40,627 nucleotides of DNA. Source: Terriglobia bacterium. GTDB taxonomy: Bacteria > Acidobacteriota > Terriglobia > UBA7540. The stretch lies in assembly GCA_030041095.1 (NCBI GenBank), contig JASHON010000086.1:1-40627 (forward strand), in the 5' to 3' direction. The position numbers and the translations under genes are program-made. A model generated the notes under the pieces. That model worked only from the letters and a program-made list of their open reading frames with translations. It searched no databases and had not been told where the DNA came from. Shown here piece after piece: positions 24,455 through 31,255 of this stretch (the stretch's first letter is position 1; the number at the start of each line of letters is the position of its first letter).

Positions 24455-24901
24455 ATGCTTTTCTCAAGACCCAGCGTTTACGGAATTCGCGCACTGAGTT
24501 ACCTTGCCACGTTGCCCCAGGGACGACTCGCCGGCGCAAACGAAATTGCTGCGCACGAGCACATCCCTGCTCCATTCCTCTCCAAGGTGTTGCTGGACCT
24601 GCGGCGGGCGAATCTCCTGCGCTCCCGGCGAGGGACGCGCGGTGGCTTCGGGCTGCTGTTGCCGCCCTCCGAGATCAGCATCAAACAGATTCTGAACTCT
24701 CTTGGAGACAGCCAAGTCCTCACGCAATGCCTGATTGAGGATCATGCCTGCGGCTGCGACAAAGCCTGCGCGCTCCACAGCGCCTGGCACGGCATCCGGG
24801 AGCAACTCCTTCATTTCCTCGAGACCACCACCCTGGCCGAAGTGGTGAACCTCGGGAACGCGAATGGCATCGCTGCAAGCGGCGCCAACGGGGAACGGTA
24901 A
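24455..24901 (+). CDS. Rrf2 family transcriptional regulator (probable Fe-S type)
   Basis: A 148-residue Rrf2 protein. The N-terminal winged HTH is recognisable (YGIRALSYLA, ANEIAAHEHIPAPFLSKVLLDLRRANLLRSRRGTRGGFGL at about 28-67). The cluster region has C92, C99, C101 and C105 (CLIEDHACGCDKACALH), matching the three-Cys [Fe-S] binding loop of IscR/NsrR/RsrR-type members, with one Cys extra. Such proteins sense Fe-S status, NO or redox. The ATG at 24455 has GGAGGT 7 nt upstream; a GTG at 24440 is less likely. It is divergent from the PAS-LuxR gene. Targets are unknown. Confidence 0.88.
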   Translation: MLFSRPSVYGIRALSYLATLPQGRLAGANEIAAHEHIPAPFLSKVLLDLRRANLLRSRRGTRGGFGLLLPPSEISIKQILNSLGDSQVLTQCLIEDHACGCDKACALHSAWHGIREQLLHFLETTTLAEVVNLGNANGIAASGANGER

Positions 24902-25535
24902 GATGATGCCTGGAAACTCGTAGGCGGCTGATGGCGGCCGCCGAACCTTTGGTCTTGGCACTCGTCGTAGTGCCGCATTGCGACTCCGGAAACGCGCGAA
25001 ACGCGTGCTTGTGGAAGTTGAAGCGCGCCCCACCGCGCAACTTCTCAGGCGCGCATCGCTCATGCCACGCCGGGTATTGTGGTGAGCAACGCATACCTTC
25101 AACTCTCTGCGGCAGCACGCGCCACCCTTTCACCCTACGCCTTTCACAGGCTGCGGAAAAACTCTTTCGGGAGTTGACGTAGCGCCGGCTTCCAGCCGGC
25201 AACTCCCCTCAATTCAACGGAGGCCGGCAAGATGCCGGCGCTACGTTCGCGGCGGCGTTGAGTTTTCCCGCAGACTGTTTCAGCGCGGAGATTTTCACGG
25301 ATCTGCCTTCCCGCCTTGCTGCCAACTCCGTGCTGGAGCTTTCGACTGCTCTATTGCGAACAATGAGCGGAGATCATCCCGGCATCTTGGCGCCTCGCTT
25401 TGAGAGATGGAGTACCATAGATCACTCAGTTCGACACGGCGATGAACACAGCGTCCTGCACTGTGGCCTGAGTAGGCGTGTTCCTGAAAGCAGCAAGCGC
25501 GCGGCTCACAAGTGGTCCCATAGGAGAATGAAAGT
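24902..25535. other. 634 bp gene-free spacer with MITE-like copy 2
   Basis: No convincing gene is seen here: short open frames lack family resemblance and good starts. It contains a small GGCACT-AGTGCC hairpin near 24957-24974, the MITE-like element at 25142-25282, and about 250 bp of unassigned sequence upstream of the GMC gene, where the operon's promoter must lie although no clear -35/-10 pair stands out. Confidence 0.6.
25142..25282. mobile_element. MITE-like element, copy 2, with TTTCA flanks
   Basis: The second copy of the 131 bp core (25147-25277) found at 5280-5410; by eye 7 of 131 bases differ. It begins CAGGCTGCGGAAAAA and ends TTTTCCCGCAGACTG, so the terminal inverted repeat has decayed by two bases. 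It is flanked by TTTCA on both sides (25142-25146 and 25278-25282), consistent with a 5 bp target duplication. The internal GCCGGC hairpins are intact. Non-coding. Confidence 0.75.
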
Positions 25536-27158
25536 ATGGGTGGCACACCAAACTATGACGTTTGCATCGTGGGATCGGGCGCGGCGGGCGGCGTGGTGGC
25601 CAAGGAGCTTTGTGAGGGCGGAGCGAAGGTCTTGATGCTCGAAGCCGGCGCCGAAGTCGACCCATCCCACTTTTTGTCCACATTATGGCCTTATCAATTG
25701 CCCTATCGTGGATTTCGAGATGAAAAGCAGGCCTTGTTTTATCCGAACGACATTTCTCCGGTTGTCTACGAGCGCTCCGATCCGGTGAGCGTGGATCGGA
25801 TCCGGGTTCTGGGCGGCCGAACGCTTCATTGGAATGCCGTTGCGCTCCGCTACGCGGCCCTCGATTTCCGCACGCGGTCGCTCGAAGGGTTTGAGGAGGA
25901 TTGGCCGCTTACCTACGAAGAACTTGAGCCTTATTACGACCGGATCGAGCAAATCGTCGGCCTTTGCGGCGAAGATGACCATCTGGAAATCCTGCCGGCC
26001 GGTAAACATTACATGCCGCCTATCCCCTGGCGATGCAGCGAGCACATCCTGCATCGCGCGCTGAAGAAGATGCGTATTCCAATGATCTCTGTACGCAAGG
26101 CGCTGAATACGGTGCCTTACGATGGCCGACCGCCCTGCCACTATTGCGGCCATTGCATGGACGGCGGATGCATGGTTGAGGTGATCTTCACTTCGCCGGA
26201 TTGCATGCTTCCCAAGGCGCGCGCGACGGGGAATTTCACTCTGCGCACGAACGCCGTCGCCAGGGAGATTCTGGTGGACCGGGAAGGGCTGGCGCGCGCC
26301 GTTTCCTACGTCGACCGGGGAGCGCACAACGACAAGCAAGCGCAAGCGAAGATCGTGGTGGTTTGTTGCGCCACCATCGAATCCGCGCGCCTGCTGCTGA
26401 ATTCGCGGTCGCCGCAACATCCGAACGGGCTGGGAAACTCCAATGACGTGGTAGGGCGCTACCTTAGCGGCCACCAGGGCGGCGGAGCGGAGAGCTACCT
26501 AAAAGAACTGGAGGGCCTGACGCCGTGGAACCAGGACGGCGCTACGGATCACGTCTACGTGCCCCGCTACAACCAATTGGAAAGGAAAAAAGATTACGTG
26601 GGCGGATGGGGCATTCAGGTGAATTATGCAAACTACATGTTTCCTCACCATGCCACGCGCGTACATGGCTACGGCGCTGCCTATAAAGAGAGTGTGCGGC
26701 GCATGCAGACAGGCTACCTGATGCTCGGCCCGTTCGGCAAAATCGAGTCACGGCCTGAAAACCGCGTCACGACCAATCCTGACAAGCTGGACAAGTACGG
26801 CATTCCAATTCCCGAAATTCACTTCCGTTTTTCAGAAAACGATTGGGCTCTGTGGCACGACAAGAACCGGAGCCTGGAAGAGATTTTTTCAAATCTGAAG
26901 GCGGACGTGTTTCCCAACTTCGGCAGTTTCCCGGGCGGCTTTGGCAGCCATGAGGTCGGAACGATTCGTATGGGCCCAAACCCCAAGACCTCGGCGCTTA
27001 ACAGTTTTTGCCAGTCACGGGATGTCAAGAACCTCTTCGTCACAGATGGAAGCTGCTTTACCTCGTCCAGCGAGAAGAACCCAACGCTCACCATCATGGC
27101 GCTCTCGCTACGCGCGGCGGATTACATCAAGGAGCAGCGACGGCGTGGGGAATTGTGA
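25536..27158 (+). CDS. GMC family FAD-dependent oxidoreductase
   Basis: A 540-residue GMC flavoprotein, probably the catalytic subunit of a membrane or periplasmic sugar/polyol dehydrogenase. The FAD motif GSGAAG is at 13-18 with E36 for the ribose. The C-terminal catalytic pair is H472 (GSHEVGTIRMG) and N515 (EKNPTLTIMALSLRAAD). A Cys cluster C201-x2-C204-x2-C207-x4-C212 resembles the [3Fe-4S] site of bacterial FAD-glucose dehydrogenase-type GMC proteins. It has no signal peptide, so it may be exported with its Tat-bearing partner encoded 3 bp downstream, as is known for gluconate and glucose dehydrogenases. AGGAG precedes the ATG. First gene of a four-gene operon. Confidence 0.92.
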   Translation: MGGTPNYDVCIVGSGAAGGVVAKELCEGGAKVLMLEAGAEVDPSHFLSTLWPYQLPYRGFRDEKQALFYPNDISPVVYERSDPVSVDRIRVLGGRTLHWNAVALRYAALDFRTRSLEGFEEDWPLTYEELEPYYDRIEQIVGLCGEDDHLEILPAGKHYMPPIPWRCSEHILHRALKKMRIPMISVRKALNTVPYDGRPPCHYCGHCMDGGCMVEVIFTSPDCMLPKARATGNFTLRTNAVAREILVDREGLARAVSYVDRGAHNDKQAQAKIVVVCCATIESARLLLNSRSPQHPNGLGNSNDVVGRYLSGHQGGGAESYLKELEGLTPWNQDGATDHVYVPRYNQLERKKDYVGGWGIQVNYANYMFPHHATRVHGYGAAYKESVRRMQTGYLMLGPFGKIESRPENRVTTNPDKLDKYGIPIPEIHFRFSENDWALWHDKNRSLEEIFSNLKADVFPNFGSFPGGFGSHEVGTIRMGPNPKTSALNSFCQSRDVKNLFVTDGSCFTSSSEKNPTLTIMALSLRAADYIKEQRRRGEL

Positions 27159-27161
27159 GGC

Positions 27162-27701
27162 ATGATGAAACGTCGAAAAGCAATTCAAATTGTGGCCCTG
27201 GGCGCGCTCGCGCCGACGCTCGGTGAAGCTGTGGCGCTGCCACCCGGCACGGCGTGGCGGGCAAAGCATTACCGCTTGCGCTTCTTCACTACGGAAGAAA
27301 ACGAGCTGGCCGACCAGGCGATGGAAATAATCATCCCGGCGGATCATCACTCCCCAGGCGCGCATGAGGCGCAAGTAAGCCTGTTTGCGGATCTGATGGT
27401 GGCCACGAGCGGCAATAGGGTGAAGGCGCGCTGGCGCGACGAATTGCGCCTGCTTCGTGAAGAAGCCGGCCGTTCGTCGCTTGAAGCGGCGCTGGCCAAA
27501 GCCGCAACAAATGAGGGCAGGCCGGAAACCGAGCTCGAGCGATTTTTTGCTAGGCTTAAGGATATGACCGTGAACGGATATTATACGTCCGCCATCGGCA
27601 TCCACCAGGATTTGCGGTACCAAGGCAATACTTATCTCTCTGCTTTTTCGGGATGCAGGATCAAAAAGATTATGGAAAGCGAGGGCGGAGAAACATCATG
27701 A
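27162..27701 (+). CDS. Gluconate 2-dehydrogenase subunit 3-like small subunit
   Basis: A 179-residue protein with a twin-arginine-type N-terminus (MMKRRKAIQIVALGALAPTLGEAVAL) followed by the small-subunit fold (FFTTEENELADQAMEIIIPADHHSPGAHEAQVSLFADLM ... GNTYLSAFSGC). In related enzymes this gamma subunit supplies the Tat signal for the FAD subunit and stabilises it. It begins 3 bp after the GMC stop, and its own stop overlaps the next start (ATGA). Either ATG (27162 or 27165) could be used; GAGG lies just upstream. No cytochrome c subunit is encoded here, so the electron acceptor is unknown. Confidence 0.88.
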   Translation: MMKRRKAIQIVALGALAPTLGEAVALPPGTAWRAKHYRLRFFTTEENELADQAMEIIIPADHHSPGAHEAQVSLFADLMVATSGNRVKARWRDELRLLREEAGRSSLEAALAKAATNEGRPETELERFFARLKDMTVNGYYTSAIGIHQDLRYQGNTYLSAFSGCRIKKIMESEGGETS

Positions 27702-28552
27702 AGTTCGGCATCAATACGCTGGTGTGGACTACGCAAGTGGGTCGGTCCGAGCGAGCCCTGTTTTCGCGCATCAAAAATTGGGGATTCGACGGCGTGGAGC
27801 TTTACCTCTCGCCAGAAGAACCCGCGGAACTCAATTCGGTTAAGCGCATGCTTGACGATCTCCAGCTCGAGCGAACCACCTGCAGCGTCATTCCGAAGCA
27901 AGCGAACCTCGTGAGCCGCGAGCCCGAGGTGCGGGCGCGTGGCGCGCGCTTGTTGAGGGCGTGCATCGAGCGGACGGCGGAATTGGGGGCGCAGCTCATC
28001 TGCGGACCGCTCTATGCCGGACTTGGAGTGATGACGGGAACGCGGAGAACCGAGGAAGAATGGCAGTGGGCCTGCGAGTCACTCCGCAGCGCCGCAACTC
28101 GCGGGCGGGAACTCGGCGTCACGCTTGCCATTGAGCCGCTCAACCGGTTTGAAACTTATTTTCTGAATACCCTCCAAGACGCTGTGAAACTGATTCACGA
28201 CGTGGGTGAGCCGAACGTGCGCATTCACTTTGACACGTTTCACGCAAACATTGAAGAGCGCGACCCGGCAAAAGCGATCCTTGCTGTAGCCAAGGACTTG
28301 AGCCACGTGCATGTTTCAGAAAACGACCGGGGCATCCCTGGCACCGGCCACACGGATTGGCGAGGAATATTCTCCGCACTCAAGATCGCAGGCTACAACG
28401 GCTGGCTCACCATCGAATCCTTTGCCAGGCCTGGGCCGGAATTGGCTGCGGCAGCCGCCATCTGGCGCGATCTCGCTTCTTCGGGCGATGCTCTCGCGGA
28501 GCAAGGCTTGCGGTTCATCAAAACCCTCAGCAGCGAGCTGGGACTGAATTGA
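27698..28552 (+). CDS. Sugar isomerase/epimerase TIM barrel, ketose 3-epimerase-like
   Basis: A 284-residue AP-endonuclease-2/xylose-isomerase-like barrel. E146 (AIEPLNRFE), D179 (HFDTFHANIEE), H205 (HVHVSEND) and E240 (LTIESFA) fall at exactly the spacing of the metal ligands and acid/base Glu residues of D-tagatose 3-epimerase (152, 185, 211, 246). SENDRGIPGTGHTDWRGIFSALK is a typical C-terminal segment. The ATG overlaps the stop of the preceding gene by 3 nt (ATGA), and GGAG lies upstream; upstream in-frame codons belong to the neighbouring gene's frame. It probably epimerises or rearranges the product of the GMC oxidation. 3-keto-glycoside lyase or C-glycoside deglycosidase activity is an alternative within this superfamily. 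Confidence 0.88.
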   Translation: MKFGINTLVWTTQVGRSERALFSRIKNWGFDGVELYLSPEEPAELNSVKRMLDDLQLERTTCSVIPKQANLVSREPEVRARGARLLRACIERTAELGAQLICGPLYAGLGVMTGTRRTEEEWQWACESLRSAATRGRELGVTLAIEPLNRFETYFLNTLQDAVKLIHDVGEPNVRIHFDTFHANIEERDPAKAILAVAKDLSHVHVSENDRGIPGTGHTDWRGIFSALKIAGYNGWLTIESFARPGPELAAAAAIWRDLASSGDALAEQGLRFIKTLSSELGLN

Positions 28553-28564
28553 TGGAGGGACGTG

Positions 28565-29830
28565 ATGAACGAAAGCACGGCATGGCGCCGGCGGAAATTT
28601 CTGAAGTCCGCAGGCGCTATCTCTGCGGGTGTCGCCGGCCTCTCCTCCGGAACTTTGCGAGCGAAGCCGTTGTCCGCTGCGTCCGGTGAGCCCGGCGGCG
28701 CCCTACCGCTCGAAAGCACGCCCGCCGGAGACGACGCCATCGCCTTCCGCAAGTACACGTTGGATCTGGGCATGAGCGAAGCTGTGGCCGTTGTGGACAT
28801 GAACCGCGACGGCCGGTTGGATATCATCTCCGGCGAAAACTGGTACGAACAATTGCCGCACGAACCGGGTAGCGGGCCGCATTTTATCAGGCACAAGTTC
28901 CGCGAGCTGCCCTACACTTTCGATTACCTGGAAGATCTGAGCGACCTCGCGATTGACGTCAACGGCGACGGCTATCCGGACATTGTCACTTGTTCCTATT
29001 GGTCAAAACCGCTGACTTGGTGGGAGAATCCCGCAGGGAAAAAACAGCCATGGCGCGAGCATCTGATCGAGTCCGGCTCGCCCGTCGAATTCGTCTTTCT
29101 CGTCGATCTGCTCAACACGGGCAGGCCGCTCCAGCTTCTGCCACAATTTGGCAATCGCAATTTCCCTTTGACTTGGTACGAGCTGGCGGGCCCTGGCGCA
29201 TCAAACGCGTGGATCAAGCATGAGGTCAGTCCGAAGAGTTACGGCCACGGAATTGGCGCCGGAGATGTAAATGGCGACGGCCGCACGGATATCATCACGC
29301 CTCAAGGCTGGTTTGAAGCGCCGGCAGACCCCCGGCACGGTAAGTGGCTTTTTCATGACGAATTCGATCTGGGCATGGCCGGCTTTATCTACACGCAAGA
29401 CGTGAATGGAGATGGCCTGGCAGACCTGGTTACAACCAGCGCGCACGATTATGGCATTTTCTGGTACGAGCAAAAGCGCGCAGCCGCTGGGAAACGAAGC
29501 TGGACCAAGCACGTGATCGATAATGCCTGGTCGCAAGCACACGCGATGACGTTGGCGGACTTGAACCACGATGGAAGGCTCGAGCTCGTTACCGGCAAGC
29601 GCTATTACGCCCATGACCACGATCCGGGAGCCAACGAGCCACTCGGCGTCTACTGGTACGAGCAGCTTACTGCGAGCGATCCTGTGAAATGGAAGCGGCA
29701 CGTCGTGGAATACAGCACGCGCACCGGCGGTGGAATGCAGGTGGCCGTGGTGGATATTGATGGCGACGGCCGCCTGGACATCGTGGTAGGAGGAAAATCC
29801 GGCTTGTTTCTGTTTCATCATCTGGCCTGA
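28565..29830 (+). CDS. Exported FG-GAP/VCBS repeat protein
   Basis: A 421-residue protein with a Tat signal (WRRRKFLKSAGAISAGVAGLSSG) and about six Asp-rich calcium loops: DMNRDGRLDI, DVNGDGYPDI, DVNGDGRTDI, DVNGDGLADL, DLNHDGRLEL and DIDGDGRLDI. FG-GAP units build a beta-propeller, here with W-Y-E motifs between them. Such proteins bind or present ligands and are common near carbohydrate-oxidising gene sets in Acidobacteria, Verrucomicrobia and Planctomycetes (recalled). The ATG at 28565 with GGAGGG upstream is preferred over a GTG at 28562. It is the last gene of the operon, with a 12 bp gap from the epimerase. Enzymatic activity is not evident. Confidence 0.85.
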   Translation: MNESTAWRRRKFLKSAGAISAGVAGLSSGTLRAKPLSAASGEPGGALPLESTPAGDDAIAFRKYTLDLGMSEAVAVVDMNRDGRLDIISGENWYEQLPHEPGSGPHFIRHKFRELPYTFDYLEDLSDLAIDVNGDGYPDIVTCSYWSKPLTWWENPAGKKQPWREHLIESGSPVEFVFLVDLLNTGRPLQLLPQFGNRNFPLTWYELAGPGASNAWIKHEVSPKSYGHGIGAGDVNGDGRTDIITPQGWFEAPADPRHGKWLFHDEFDLGMAGFIYTQDVNGDGLADLVTTSAHDYGIFWYEQKRAAAGKRSWTKHVIDNAWSQAHAMTLADLNHDGRLELVTGKRYYAHDHDPGANEPLGVYWYEQLTASDPVKWKRHVVEYSTRTGGGMQVAVVDIDGDGRLDIVVGGKSGLFLFHHLA

Positions 29831-30198
29831 GAAGTTGCGCCGGCAGTCCCTTTTCTGGTACATCGTTCGACTGACCCTTTGGATCATTTCACCGTCGGCG
29901 GTGCTGACGCTTTGGCGGATGTTCTGCCTTGTTCAGGCGCCCCCTGCGCCGTAACCCAGGGTAAAAACCTGTGAATAGGGTCAACGGCCTTTTGCAAAGA
30001 CGCGGAGGACGGCAGAACTTGATGCCCTTCGCAAGGAAATAAGGCTGCGCCCGCTGTTCGCCTCAGCGAACGCAGCCCTTAAATAAGATCGAAGCGAATT
30101 CGATCCGCAACTGATGGAGTGACCTCCAGCGGGCTCAAACAATGACGTCCCGCTGACGAGCCTGACTCGCAAGCTTTTTGTTGCAACGCCATCCCCGA
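29831..30198. other. 368 bp gene-free spacer between convergent genes
   Basis: This stretch lies between the ends of the FG-GAP gene (plus) and the PEP-CTERM gene (minus). It contains a strong hairpin at 30043-30077 and a second perfect 7 bp inverted repeat, CAGCGGG (30127-30133) with CCCGCTG (30149-30155). Neither is followed by a clean T tract. No gene is supported. Confidence 0.5.
30043..30077. terminator. Hairpin, possible bidirectional terminator
   Basis: GGCTGCG (30043-30049) pairs with CGCAGCC (30071-30077), and inside it TTCGC (30057-30061) pairs with GCGAA (30066-30070) around a CTCA loop, with a 7 nt bulge. AAATAAG occurs on both sides. It lies between two convergent transcription units. 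No poly-T tract follows, so intrinsic termination is uncertain. Confidence 0.3.
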
Positions 30199-30888
30199 TT
30201 AGGAAACGCGAGCCTTCTTCGGGAAACGGCGGGTGACGACCAGGCCAAGCGCGATTAGCGCAAGCGTGAACAGGCTCAAGGAGCTTGGCTCGGGAACGGA
30301 CGGTGTCATACCGGAAATAGTCAAACCGGAGGTGCCGACTTCGCCGTGGAACCCTTTGCTGGAGTTGAACGTCACTCCCGTAAAGGTCTGGGCCTCGGAA
30401 CCTCTGGCCCCGGTAATTTTGAAATACGAGAGGATCATGGAGTTGACGGTCAGCGAGGTTAAATCGCCGCCGAAGGTGCCGGTACCAGTTGAAAAGAACG
30501 TGCTCGATCCGTCAGCGAAAGTAGCGGTCACGAGCGTCGTTCCTGCCGGAATGCCGAGCGCCGAAACTCCACCTGTGAGGGTTAGTGTTCCACCGGTCCC
30601 AAAAACCACGGAGCAGGTGGCACTGCTGCACATGCTTTTGGCGGCGCCGCTGGTGAGGGTTATCAATCCACCCTGAACTGAGACGTCCAGTGCGGAATTC
30701 ACCAAGTCGGATATACCAGTGATCGATGCTCCAGGAGTCACAAGCGAACTGGAGGTTGTGTTGCCAAAGGAGAAAGTTCCTTTGGTTCCTTGAAATGAAA
30801 TCGTATCGGCCATCGCAGACACACCGACGAAGAGGCACGACACAAGAACTGCCGCGAGGCCGATGACGAGCCTTCTTGGTTTCCTCAT
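30199..30888 (-). CDS. PEP-CTERM sorting domain protein 2
   Basis: A 229-residue exported protein. The signal peptide is MRKPRRLVIGLAAVLVSCLFVGVSAMADT. The C-terminal exosortase signal has PEP at 199-201, a hydrophobic helix (SLFTLALIALGLVVT) and the basic tail RRFPKKARVS. The body is a Thr/Ser/Gly-rich beta-type domain (TISFQGTKGTFSFGN ... GTGTFGGDLTSLTVNS) that I do not recognise; a CSSATC pair may form a disulfide. AAGGAG lies at 5-6 nt from the ATG at 30888, which is preferred over an upstream in-frame start at 30915. Its leader contains a 10 bp-stem RNA hairpin. Confidence 0.85.
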   Translation of the reverse strand: MRKPRRLVIGLAAVLVSCLFVGVSAMADTISFQGTKGTFSFGNTTSSSLVTPGASITGISDLVNSALDVSVQGGLITLTSGAAKSMCSSATCSVVFGTGGTLTLTGGVSALGIPAGTTLVTATFADGSSTFFSTGTGTFGGDLTSLTVNSMILSYFKITGARGSEAQTFTGVTFNSSKGFHGEVGTSGLTISGMTPSVPEPSSLSLFTLALIALGLVVTRRFPKKARVS

Positions 30889-30976
30889 GCTGTCTCCTTC
30901 GAAACAGATTGGCAAATCCCAGCGGCGGCGGCACGCTGGAAATGATTGACCTCGGGTCCCGGCAGATTCAGTCTCT

Positions 30977-31041
30977 GCCCGGTTTCATTCTTCCGTCCGC
31001 TGCAGGACCCCTCCTTGCGAGTCCGTCAAGCGAAACCGGGC
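30977..31041 (-). ncRNA. Structured 5' leader of PEP-CTERM gene 2 (candidate RNA element)
   Basis: On the minus strand GCCCGGTTTC (31041-31032) and GAAACCGGGC (30986-30977) form a perfect 10 bp stem around a 45 nt loop. The loop has a GTCC-TGCAGC-GGAC hairpin and an alternative GGAC/GTCC pairing. It ends 88 nt before the start codon. Parts of the loop (GCAAGG ... GGGTCC ... GGAC, then CCGGGC) recall c-di-GMP-I (GEMM) riboswitches, but the conserved core is not matched well. The element is therefore reported as an unassigned structured leader. Confidence 0.45.
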
Positions 31042-31052
31042 TAAGGTAAATT

Positions 31053-31067
31053 GCCCTTTTCCCGCCA
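31053..31067 (-). promoter_or_regulatory. Weak sigma54-like -24/-12 string before the structured leader
   Basis: The minus strand reads TGGCGGGAAAAGGGC, with GG and GC 10 bp apart as in -24/-12 promoters, but TTGC at -12 is replaced by GGGC. Its predicted start would fall close to 31041, the first base of the hairpin stem. PEP-CTERM genes are known to be RpoN/PrsR-controlled in some bacteria. The match is partial. Confidence 0.25.
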
Positions 31068-31243
31068 GAGAGCCACTTGATAACCCACTCTCAGGATATG
31101 CATCTCGATTTCCTTACGCCCTCGTGAGTCACATCCCGGCTCAGGCAGTTCATTCTGATTCACGCACTTGCGAGCTCTTCGTTGTGATGGATTCGGGATT
31201 TGAGTTCTGCCAACGTGGTAAAAATTACCTGAGGCGGAGATAA

Positions 31244-31255
31244 ATGAACCAATGA
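31244..31255 (+). other. Three-codon minicistron overlapping the rlmD start
   Basis: ATG-AAC-CAA-TGA at 31244-31255 sits behind a GGAG, and its stop codon overlaps the rlmD ATG at 31252 (ATGA). The rlmD ATG itself is too far from that GGAG, so reinitiation or coupling is possible. It could also be coincidence. Confidence 0.3.

Larger units (their letters stand above)
30889..31251. other. 363 bp divergent control region with a structured leader
   Basis: No gene is supported here. It contains the minus-strand leader of PEP-CTERM gene 2 with the hairpin at 30977-31041, a weak sigma54-like string at 31053-31067, and the upstream region of rlmD, where no convincing promoter was recognised. Confidence 0.5.

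Noticed and set aside
24931-25182. An 83-codon frame in the spacer after the Rrf2 gene
   Set aside because: It ends inside the MITE-like repeat, has no ribosome-binding site and no recognisable content.
30977-31041. A definite c-di-GMP-I (GEMM) riboswitch
   Set aside because: Only scattered parts of the loop resemble the consensus and the conserved core is not matched, so it is reported as an unassigned structured leader.
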